DNA from: Cellulophaga sp. Hel_I_12
GTDB lineage: Bacteria; Bacteroidota; Bacteroidia; Flavobacteriales; Flavobacteriaceae
Direction: 5' to 3'
Assembly: GCF_000799565.1 (NCBI RefSeq)
Contig: NZ_JUHB01000001.1
Location: forward strand, 3,351,501-3,415,500
DNA: 64,000 nucleotides
Shown here in pieces: positions 1 to 6,777 of the stretch. Under the pieces are notes generated by a model. That model was not told where the DNA came from, did not search any database, and worked only from the letters and a program-made list of their open reading frames with translations. Every line of letters begins with the position of its first letter. Position 1 is the first letter of the stretch. Both the position numbers and the translations under genes were made by a program.

Positions 1-1521
1 ATTGAAAATGTAGCTTTAGTTAATTTGGAAGGTCGTGGATTACTAGGTAAAGTTGGGGTCGATGCACGAGTTTTTAAAACACTTAGTGCCAATAATATTA
101 GCGTCAATATTATTTCTCAAGGATCTTCGGAACGTGGACTTGGTTTTGTCGTAGATGCCCATAAAGCTTTGAAGGCAAAAGAAGTATTGTTAGAAGAATT
201 TAGCGCTGATTTTGAAACGAAAGATGTAAATATGATTACCGTAACGAGTGATGTGTCTGTGATATCTATCGTGGGTCAAGATTTAAGCTCGTTTCATAAG
301 CCTTTTAATGAACTGATAAAAAATCAGATTATTCCTTTGCTATTTAACAATACGGTTACAGGTAAAAATGTGAGTTTGGTGGTACGTCGAAGCGATTTAT
401 ACAAAGCTTTAAACGTCATGCACGGTCAGGTTTTTGGGATGAGTAAAAAGGTAAATATTGCCATTTTTGGTCATGGAAACGTGGGTGGAACACTAATTGA
501 TCAAATCTTAACATCGGCGGCAAATATCGAGGAACGAAAAGGGATTCAGCTCAATATTTTTGCGGTTGCGAACTCTAAAAAAGTACTCCTAAACAAAAAA
601 GGAATTTCTAAAAACTGGAAAGTTAATCTTGCAGAAAACGGAATAGCATATAGCTTAGATACCATTTTTGAATTTGCTAAAGAACATCATTTAGAGAATT
701 TAATCGCAGTAGATAATACGGCAAGTAAAACTTTTGTAAGCTCATACCAAACCATGATTGCTAATGGTTTTGATTTGGTTTCGTCGAACAAAATAGCAAA
801 CACCTTAAGCTTTAATTTCTATCAAGAATTAAGAGCTGAATTATTAAAAAATCAGAAACAATATTTATACGAAACTAATGTAGGAGCAGGCTTACCCTTA
901 ATTGATACTATTAAACTATTGCATTTGTCCGGTGAAAATATCACTCAAATAAAAGGCGTATTTTCAGGCTCTTTAAGTTATATTTTCAATACTTTTTCAG
1001 AGGTTGACAGATCATTTTCTGCTATTTTAAAGGAAGCCATGGAAAAAGGATTCACTGAACCTGATGCACGCGAGGACCTTTCAGGAAATGATGTAGGTAG
1101 AAAATTATTGATTTTAGCTCGGGAATTAGATTTAAGCAACGAATTTTTAGATATTTCTATTCAAAATTTAATTCCAGCGAACTTAAGAGATGTTAAGCTA
1201 TCCGAATTCAAAAATAAATTAGGGGATTTAGATGCTATCTTTAATAAAATTAAAAAAGACCAAAAACCAAATCACGTATTGCGCTATGTTGGTGATTTGT
1301 CGGGTGATTTGCAAAAAGAAAAAGGCAATTTAGAAGTCAAACTAATTTCTGTACCTAAAGAAAGTGCCTTAGGCCAAGTAAAGGGTTCGGATTCGATCAT
1401 CGAAATTTACACTGAATCTTATGGAGAGCACCCACTAGTAATTCAAGGGGCTGGGGCAGGAGCAGCCGTTACAGCTCGTGGAGTTTTTGGTGATATTTTA
1501 AGGATTATTGAGAAGGCTTAA
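1..1521 (+). CDS. Homoserine dehydrogenase with N-terminal ACT domains (ThrA-like), 5' end outside window
   Basis: Reduces aspartate semialdehyde to homoserine, the branch point feeding methionine and threonine. The frame is open from base 1, so the gene begins upstream and about 506 residues are visible. Residues 1-150 look like the paired ACT domains of aspartokinases (SQGSSERGLGFVV near the start). A Rossmann motif GHGNVGG follows near residue 156, and the homoserine dehydrogenase signature TEPDAREDLSGNDVGRKLL lies near residues 352-370. Whether an aspartokinase domain precedes the ACT pair cannot be seen. Its place before metZ suggests it supplies homoserine for methionine synthesis. Confidence 0.9.
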   Translation: MENVALVNLEGRGLLGKVGVDARVFKTLSANNISVNIISQGSSERGLGFVVDAHKALKAKEVLLEEFSADFETKDVNMITVTSDVSVISIVGQDLSSFHKPFNELIKNQIIPLLFNNTVTGKNVSLVVRRSDLYKALNVMHGQVFGMSKKVNIAIFGHGNVGGTLIDQILTSAANIEERKGIQLNIFAVANSKKVLLNKKGISKNWKVNLAENGIAYSLDTIFEFAKEHHLENLIAVDNTASKTFVSSYQTMIANGFDLVSSNKIANTLSFNFYQELRAELLKNQKQYLYETNVGAGLPLIDTIKLLHLSGENITQIKGVFSGSLSYIFNTFSEVDRSFSAILKEAMEKGFTEPDAREDLSGNDVGRKLLILARELDLSNEFLDISIQNLIPANLRDVKLSEFKNKLGDLDAIFNKIKKDQKPNHVLRYVGDLSGDLQKEKGNLEVKLISVPKESALGQVKGSDSIIEIYTESYGEHPLVIQGAGAGAAVTARGVFGDILRIIEKA

Positions 1522-1553
1522 TTAGTAAGTAATTCTCAGCGAACCTCTTTTAG

Positions 1554-1610
1554 CTTTGTGTAACTTTGTGCAATTCCTATTTCACGGAGGTACGCAGAGA
1601 TTTCACAAAG
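1554..1610. repeat. Imperfect dyad repeat of the CTTTGTG...CACAAAG type
   Basis: A 57-bp imperfect inverted repeat between the homoserine dehydrogenase gene and metZ. It begins CTTTGTG and ends CACAAAG, with the words CGCAGAG and CTTTGTG inside. A related, more decayed stretch lies at 31656-31700. Such words recur in intergenic DNA of many bacteria; function is unknown. Confidence 0.5.
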
Positions 1611-1634
1611 GGATACCGAGAAAAAAATAAACGT

Positions 1635-2801
1635 ATGAAGAAAAAATTTGAAACAGAAGCCATTAGAACACAAACAGAACGTTCACAATTTTTAGAACAT
1701 TCTACCCCCATGTATGTAACTTCTAGTTTTGTTTTTGAGGATGCAGAAGATATGCGGGCTTCTTTTAATGAGGAAAAGGAGCGGAATATTTATTCACGGT
1801 ACTCGAATCCAAATACGAATGAATTTATAGAAAAAGTGTGTAAAATGGAAGGTGCTGAAGCAGGTTTTGCCTTCGCATCAGGAATGGCTGCCGTTTTCTC
1901 CACTTTTGCTGCGCTTTTAAATGCCGGAGATCATGTGGTGTCAGCGCGTAATGTTTTTGGATCAACGCATAGTTTATTTACCAACTTTTTACCTAAATGG
2001 AATATTACTTCTGATTATTTTGAAATAAATGATGTGGCGAGTATTGAAGAACTCATTCAACCTAGCACCAAAATTATCTATGCAGAGTCGCCCACCAATC
2101 CTGGGGTTGATATTTTAGATTTAGAAGAGCTAAATAAGATCGCCAAAAAACATCAATTAATTTTAATCATTGATAATTGTTTTGCATCGCCATATTTGCA
2201 GCAACCCATTCAGTTTGGAGCTGATTTAGTGATTCATTCGGGGACCAAATTAATGGATGGTCAAGGACGGGTTTTGGCAGGAATTACTGTGGGAAGTGCG
2301 GACTTGATAGATAAAATATATCGCTTTTCAAGAATTACGGGTCCAGCTTTATCACCTTTTAATGCTTGGGTAATTTCTAAGAGTTTAGAAACTTTAGCTG
2401 TCAGAGTAGATCGCCATTGTGAAAATGCTTTACTATTGGCGGAATTTTTAGAAAAACATCCAAAAGTAAATTGGGTAAAGTATCCGTTTTTAAAATCACA
2501 CCCTATGTACGAAATAGCTAAAAAACAAATGAAAGCGGGTGGTACTGTTGTTGCTTTTGAAATAAGTGGTGGATTGGAGGCAGGTAGGCAGTTTTTCGAT
2601 GCCATTAAGCTTTTATCGCTTTCTGCAAACTTAGGAGATACCCGAAGTATTGTCACGCACCCAGCATCAACTACTCATAGTAAATTAACCGTTCAAGAAA
2701 GAGAAGCGGTAAATATTACGGATGGCATGGTACGTGTGTCTGTTGGCTTAGAACATATTGATGATATTATTCAAGATATAAATCAGGCTTTAGGCGTTTG
2801 A
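1635..2801 (+). CDS. metZ: O-succinylhomoserine/O-acetylhomoserine sulfhydrylase
   Basis: A PLP enzyme of the Cys/Met metabolism family that joins sulfide to activated homoserine to make homocysteine. The 388-residue length is usual for MetZ. The PLP lysine sits in HSGTKLMDGQG near residue 204, and the N-terminal half has YSRYSNPN, typical of this fold. The start is ATG 1635: the open frame reaches back to 1566, but those 23 residues are encoded by the intergenic repeat and resemble nothing in the family. The cysteine-forming lyases of the same fold are the alternative, but the sulfur cluster context and the MetZ-like sequence favour the sulfhydrylase. The acyl donor (acetyl or succinyl) is not decidable here. 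Confidence 0.9.
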   Translation: MKKKFETEAIRTQTERSQFLEHSTPMYVTSSFVFEDAEDMRASFNEEKERNIYSRYSNPNTNEFIEKVCKMEGAEAGFAFASGMAAVFSTFAALLNAGDHVVSARNVFGSTHSLFTNFLPKWNITSDYFEINDVASIEELIQPSTKIIYAESPTNPGVDILDLEELNKIAKKHQLILIIDNCFASPYLQQPIQFGADLVIHSGTKLMDGQGRVLAGITVGSADLIDKIYRFSRITGPALSPFNAWVISKSLETLAVRVDRHCENALLLAEFLEKHPKVNWVKYPFLKSHPMYEIAKKQMKAGGTVVAFEISGGLEAGRQFFDAIKLLSLSANLGDTRSIVTHPASTTHSKLTVQEREAVNITDGMVRVSVGLEHIDDIIQDINQALGV

Positions 2802-2864
2802 AATATAGATATGAGTGTTGTTTTTAATGTTTAGAAAACTGTGTTTTTTGTTTATCTTCGTTTC

Positions 2865-3275
2865 ATGCTTTCAAAAAAGACAAAATACGGCTTAAAAGCA
2901 CTTACGTTCTTGGCAAAACAAGAGCCGAAGAAGCCAATTCAAATCGTTGAGATTGCTCATGCGGAGAATATTTCTCAGAAATTTTTAGAAACTATCTTAT
3001 TGTCTTTGCGCAAATCTGGCTTTTTAGGAAGTAAAAAGGGTAAAGGCGGTGGTTATTATTTAATCAAAGAGCCCAAAGAAATTCAAATGACTGCTATCAT
3101 GCGCGTCTTAGAAGGACCTATTGCCATGGTACCCTGCGTAAGTCTTAATTTTTACGAAACCTGCGACGACTGTCCTGACGAAAATAGCTGCGGTGTACAT
3201 AAATTAATGCTTCAAGTTAGAGATGCAAATTTAGAAGTCTATAAAAACACCACGCTTTTCGATTTAGTTTCTTAA
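2865..3275 (+). CDS. Rrf2-family transcriptional regulator
   Basis: A 136-residue winged-helix repressor-type regulator with MLSKKTKYGLKALTFLAK at the N-terminus and the recognition helix region ISQKFLETILLSLRKSG. Near the C-terminus it has four cysteines spaced C-x8-C-x2-C-x5-C (PCVSLNFYETCDDCPDENSC), which could bind a metal or Fe-S cluster. This differs from the three-cysteine pattern of IscR. ATG 2865 is chosen; a GTG at 2841 would add 8 residues not expected in the family. A promoter-like TATCTTCG at 2853-2860 ends 4 bases before the ATG, which would make a leaderless message. Position suggests control of the cys genes downstream. Confidence 0.88.
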   Translation: MLSKKTKYGLKALTFLAKQEPKKPIQIVEIAHAENISQKFLETILLSLRKSGFLGSKKGKGGGYYLIKEPKEIQMTAIMRVLEGPIAMVPCVSLNFYETCDDCPDENSCGVHKLMLQVRDANLEVYKNTTLFDLVS

Positions 3276-3330
3276 AATTTTCTCCTTTACGATTATAAAT
3301 CTTTCAAAATTGATTATTCTTTTTTATCAA

Positions 3331-3350
3331 TCTACTAAAACTATAGATTA
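3331..3350 (+). promoter_or_regulatory. Candidate Rrf2 operator 1
   Basis: A 20-bp element matching the element at 3411-3430 at 16 of 20 positions; shared pattern YCTAYTAAAWCTATAGAKTA. It also lies within an inverted repeat, AATCTA (3329-3334) and TAGATT (3344-3349). It is about 50 bp upstream of the -7 box. Confidence 0.5.
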
Positions 3351-3397
3351 AAATGTAATTTAAGATAATGTTGTCCGACTCACATTAAAAAAATTGT

Positions 3398-3405
3398 TAC
3401 ATTTG
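3398..3405 (+). promoter_or_regulatory. Promoter -7 box of the cys operon
   Basis: TACATTTG matches the Bacteroidota -7 consensus TAnnTTTG exactly. A TTG at 3371-3373 could serve as the -33 element, although the 24-bp spacer is longer than usual. Transcription would start near 3410, about 40 bases before the DUF2061 start codon. Confidence 0.6.
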
Positions 3406-3410
3406 TTTAT

Positions 3411-3430
3411 CCTATTAAATCTATAGAGTA
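3411..3430 (+). promoter_or_regulatory. Candidate Rrf2 operator 2
   Basis: The second copy of the 20-bp element, exactly 80 bp downstream of the first and covering the predicted transcription start. A repressor bound here would block initiation. Assignment to the adjacent Rrf2 protein is inference. Confidence 0.5.
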
Positions 3431-3450
3431 ATAAATAATTTTAATTTAGA

Positions 3451-3714
3451 ATGATTACAGAGCAATTAGTTGGTGCCAAACAGAAATCAAAAAGTACTTA
3501 TGAAACCGATAAAAGTTCCGAAAAACCAATTCGCAGTATTGCCAAAGCGGTAAGTTGGAGAATTATAGGCACTTTAGACACCCTTTTAATTTCCTACATA
3601 CTTACAGGTAAAATTGCCTTAGCAGCTTCAATAGCTTCCATAGATTTTATAACAAAAATGGTTCTATATTTTTTCCATGAAAGACTATGGAATAAAGTAA
3701 GTTGGGGCAAATAA
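3451..3714 (+). CDS. DUF2061 small membrane protein
   Basis: An 87-residue protein with a polar N-terminus (about 30 residues) and two hydrophobic segments near residues 37-55 and 58-75, separated by a short TGK turn. The sequence RSIAKAVSWRIIGTLDTLLI is the DUF2061 signature. Members are often encoded beside sulfate reduction genes, but their function is not established. It is the first gene after the cys promoter and ends 12 bases before cysH, so co-transcription is very likely. A role in sulfate or sulfite handling at the membrane is only a guess from context. Confidence 0.85.
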   Translation: MITEQLVGAKQKSKSTYETDKSSEKPIRSIAKAVSWRIIGTLDTLLISYILTGKIALAASIASIDFITKMVLYFFHERLWNKVSWGK

Positions 3715-3726
3715 TACTAGGATACC

Positions 3727-4350
3727 ATGAATTTTACAACAGCACAAGTGAAAGATTTAAACATACAATTGAGAGGAATTCCACCAGTAGAAATTATTTC
3801 CTGGGCATTGCAATACGCAAAAAAGGCAGTCATTACGACCAATTTTAGACCTTATGAAGTAGCAATTTTGCATGCCGTTTCAGATGTGCAGCATGATATT
3901 CCAGTAATTTGGTGCGACACGGGGTACAATACGCCAAACACCTATACCCATGCTGATGAATTAATTGAAAAATTAAAACTGAATGTAAAATTATATGTCC
4001 CAAAACAAACCACAGCACACCGCAATGCGCTCATGGGCATCCCGTCTATAGAAGATCCAAAGCACAGTATTTTTACAGAGCAGGTGAAATTAGAACCTTT
4101 TAAAAGAGCCATGGCAGAATGGAAACCTGATGTTTGGTTTACCAACTTACGGCAAGGGCAAACTGCTTTGCGAGATACCTTAGATATATTAAGTGTTGGT
4201 AAAGATGGTGTCTTAAAAGTAAGTCCTTTTTACTACTGGTCAGACGCACAACTAGACGCCTACCTGAAAGAACATAAATTACCCAACGAACACAAATATT
4301 ATGATCCCACAAAGGTTTTAGAAAATAGAGAGTGTGGATTGCACACCTAA
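3727..4350 (+). CDS. cysH: Phosphoadenylyl/adenylyl-sulfate reductase
   Basis: Reduces activated sulfate to sulfite using thioredoxin-type electrons. The 207-residue protein has the PP-loop-related N-terminal half (WCDTGYNTPNTY), the RQGQTALR segment, and the C-terminal catalytic motif ENRECGLHT, which ends the protein. Only two cysteines are seen in these regions; the CC...CxxC ligands of [4Fe-4S] APS reductases are absent, which by motif points to the PAPS type. However, no APS kinase (CysC) is present in the cluster, so the true substrate (APS or PAPS) is open. It is slightly shorter than E. coli CysH. Confidence 0.88.
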   Translation: MNFTTAQVKDLNIQLRGIPPVEIISWALQYAKKAVITTNFRPYEVAILHAVSDVQHDIPVIWCDTGYNTPNTYTHADELIEKLKLNVKLYVPKQTTAHRNALMGIPSIEDPKHSIFTEQVKLEPFKRAMAEWKPDVWFTNLRQGQTALRDTLDILSVGKDGVLKVSPFYYWSDAQLDAYLKEHKLPNEHKYYDPTKVLENRECGLHT

Positions 4351-4380
4351 CAAATACAATTACAAGTTCAAAAATAATTT

Positions 4381-4438
4381 TCAACTAGACGCTAGACACT
4401 AGACACTAGAAGCCCAAAACCTAGAGCCCAATACTCAA
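4381..4438 (+). repeat. Short tandem-word spacer upstream of cysD
   Basis: The spacer contains near-perfect repeats of a 9-base word (CTAGACACT and variants, about three units) and then AT-rich words running to the cysD ATG. It has no coding potential. It resembles other degenerate word repeats found just before start codons in this window. Confidence 0.5.
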
Positions 4439-4439
4439 A

Positions 4440-5339
4440 ATGAAAGACACATCACATATAAATCCATTAGAAAACGAAGCTATTTACATCTTTAGAGAAG
4501 TAGCTGCGCAGTTTGAAAAACCTGTTTTATTATTTTCTGGCGGTAAAGATTCGATCACCTTAGTGCGATTAGCGCAAAAAGCCTTTTGGCCCGCTAAAAT
4601 TCCGTTTCCTTTAATGCATATCGATACAGGGCATAATTTTCCTGAAACGATTGCTTTCCGTGATAAATTGGTCAACGAATTAGGCCTAGAACTTATTGTT
4701 CGTCATGTACAAGACGCCATAGATGAGGGGAAAGTAAAAGAAGAGTCAGGAAAATATTCAAGCCGAAATTCACTTCAAACGACCACCTTATTAGATGCTA
4801 TTGAAGAGTTTAAATTCGATGCCTGTATTGGTGGTGCACGTCGAGACGAAGAAAAAGCCAGAGCTAAGGAACGTATTTTTTCGGTTCGTGATGATTTTGG
4901 GCAATGGGATGAAAAAAACCAACGCCCAGAACTTTTTGATATGCTAAACGGACAAATAGAACTAGGTCAAAATGTACGTGTTTTTCCCATTTCAAATTGG
5001 ACAGAGCTTGATGTTTGGTCCTATATTGAGAAAGAAGACATCGAAATTCCATCTATTTATTTCGCTCACAAACGCAAAATATTTTTGAGAGACGGACTTA
5101 TTTGGTCGCATTCGGCTTATGTATATCAAGAAGATGACGAAGAAGTATTAGAACGAATGGTTCGTTTTAGAACGGTGGGTGATATGAGTTGCACCGCAGC
5201 GGTATTTTCAGAGGCTTCTGATATTGCATCGGTCGTTCGGGAAATAAGAGATTCGACCATATCTGAGCGCGGGGCTCGAATAGATGATAAGCGCTCGGAA
5301 GCGGCTATGGAAAAAAGAAAACAACAGGGGTACTTTTAA
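4440..5339 (+). CDS. cysD: Sulfate adenylyltransferase subunit 2
   Basis: The small, catalytic subunit of ATP sulfurylase, which makes APS from sulfate and ATP with CysN. The 299-residue length is normal. The PP-loop motif FSGGKDS lies at about residues 33-39, followed by HIDTGHNFPETI. The conserved block CIGGARRDEEKARAKER lies near residue 130, and the C-terminus SERGARIDDKRSEAAMEKRK is typical of CysD. It sits 89 bases after cysH and 103 bases before cysN. Confidence 0.97.
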   Translation: MKDTSHINPLENEAIYIFREVAAQFEKPVLLFSGGKDSITLVRLAQKAFWPAKIPFPLMHIDTGHNFPETIAFRDKLVNELGLELIVRHVQDAIDEGKVKEESGKYSSRNSLQTTTLLDAIEEFKFDACIGGARRDEEKARAKERIFSVRDDFGQWDEKNQRPELFDMLNGQIELGQNVRVFPISNWTELDVWSYIEKEDIEIPSIYFAHKRKIFLRDGLIWSHSAYVYQEDDEEVLERMVRFRTVGDMSCTAAVFSEASDIASVVREIRDSTISERGARIDDKRSEAAMEKRKQQGYF

Positions 5340-5442
5340 AATTTTCTATTGAAAATTTTGCTTTAAGCTATAGGCTTTAAGCTTTAAAATATGAAATAAT
5401 AATTGCCAAAAGCATATAGCTTATGGCTTACAGCCAAAACAA

Positions 5443-6708
5443 ATGGAAGTATTAAAAATAGCAACAGCCGGAAGTGTCGATGATGGGAAAAGTACCTTAA
5501 TTGGTCGAATCCTGTATGATACCAAATCACTTACCAGTGATAAACTAGAAGCTATAGAAAAAACAAGTAAACAAAAAGGCTACGATTACCTCGATTTTTC
5601 TTTAGCTACAGATGGTTTGGTGGCAGAACGTGAACAAGGAATTACGATTGATGTAGCGCATATTTACTTCTCGACGGCAAAAAAAAGTTACATCATTGCT
5701 GATACGCCGGGTCACGTGGAATACACAAGAAACATGGTAACTGGGGCTTCTACATCACAAGCAGCCATTATTTTAATTGATGCACGCAAAGGAGTCATAG
5801 AGCAAACCAACCGTCATTTTTTTATTAATAATTTACTACGAGTTAAAGATGTCGTAGTGGCGATTAATAAAATGGACTTGGTTGATTTTTCTGAAGAACG
5901 TTACGCTGAAATTAAAGCCGACTTTTCAGTATTAATGGGAAAAAGAGATTACCAAGATCAGCAGATCACTTTCATTCCCGTCAGTGCATTAAAAGGTGAT
6001 AATGTGGTTCATAAATCTGAAAATATGACCTGGTACAAAGGTCAAACTTTATTGGAACATTTGGAAGATTTAGATATGGCGGCAGTCTCTAATGTAGGAA
6101 CACCAAGATTCCCTGTGCAATATGTCATCCGACCCAAAACAGAAGATTTTCACGATTTTAGAGGATTTGCAGGTAAGGTGTATGGAGGCGAATTAAGTGT
6201 AGGTGATGAAGTTGTTGCGCTACCCTCTCAAACAAAATCAAAAATCAAGGAGATTTACTTCTATGATAAAAAATATCAAACGGCATCTCGGCGTTCTTCG
6301 GTGACCATTACCTTAGAAGATGAAATCAACGTAAGTCGTGGTGATATGTTGGTAAAAGTAGATGATTTACCGACCATCGATAAACAATTTACAGCTACTA
6401 TTTCTTGGATGGATTCAGAGAAATTGCAAGCGGGAAATAAATATGTTGTGCAACACGGAGTCCATAAAGTTTTAGCAAAAGTAGATGCCATTCATCATAA
6501 AATTAATCCTGATTATTCGGGGATTGATAAAGGGGTGAATGCCTTAGGAATGAATGATATCGCTGAGGTAAGCTTTAAACTCAACAAAGCAATTTTTTTC
6601 GATGCCTTTAAAAAACATCGCACCAATGGTTCTTTTATTCTGATCGATACGAAATCGAACAGCACTGTCGGAGCAGGGTTTATAATAACCCCCACAGAGA
6701 GAATTTAA
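5443..6708 (+). CDS. cysN: Sulfate adenylyltransferase subunit 1 (GTPase)
   Basis: The regulatory GTPase subunit of ATP sulfurylase. Its GTP hydrolysis drives the unfavourable formation of APS by CysD. G motifs are clear: GSVDDGKST (residues 10-18), DTPGH (87-91) and NKMD (about 142). Two EF-Tu-like beta-barrel domains follow. At 421 residues it lacks the C-terminal APS kinase domain of NodQ-type fusions, which matters because no separate cysC is present in this cluster. Confidence 0.97.
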   Translation: MEVLKIATAGSVDDGKSTLIGRILYDTKSLTSDKLEAIEKTSKQKGYDYLDFSLATDGLVAEREQGITIDVAHIYFSTAKKSYIIADTPGHVEYTRNMVTGASTSQAAIILIDARKGVIEQTNRHFFINNLLRVKDVVVAINKMDLVDFSEERYAEIKADFSVLMGKRDYQDQQITFIPVSALKGDNVVHKSENMTWYKGQTLLEHLEDLDMAAVSNVGTPRFPVQYVIRPKTEDFHDFRGFAGKVYGGELSVGDEVVALPSQTKSKIKEIYFYDKKYQTASRRSSVTITLEDEINVSRGDMLVKVDDLPTIDKQFTATISWMDSEKLQAGNKYVVQHGVHKVLAKVDAIHHKINPDYSGIDKGVNALGMNDIAEVSFKLNKAIFFDAFKKHRTNGSFILIDTKSNSTVGAGFIITPTERI

Positions 6709-6744
6709 AAAAACAATTATTAATCATAATCTACCCAGTAAATT

Positions 6745-6777
6745 GCCCCTCCCTTTAGGGAGGTCGGGTGAGGGCTC
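6745..6777 (+). repeat. CCTCCC-TTTA-GGGAGG hairpin element
   Basis: A GC-rich palindrome (arms 6748-6753 and 6758-6763, TTTA loop) with a G-rich tail that runs directly to the ATG of the sulfite reductase gene. It resembles the elements at 8867-8892 and 15036-15059. It could shape mRNA stability or translation between cysN and the reductase. Confidence 0.5.

Noticed and set aside
1566..1634. Upstream extension of metZ
   Set aside because: The 23 extra residues are encoded by a repeat element and do not fit the family N-terminus.
2261..2656. Open reading frame on the reverse strand inside metZ
   Set aside because: It lies wholly inside a well-supported gene and its translation resembles no protein family; like many other antisense frames here it is a shadow of coding bias.
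4381..4420. CRISPR-like repeats before cysD
   Set aside because: The repeat unit is about 9 bases, tandem and without spacers; no cas genes are present.
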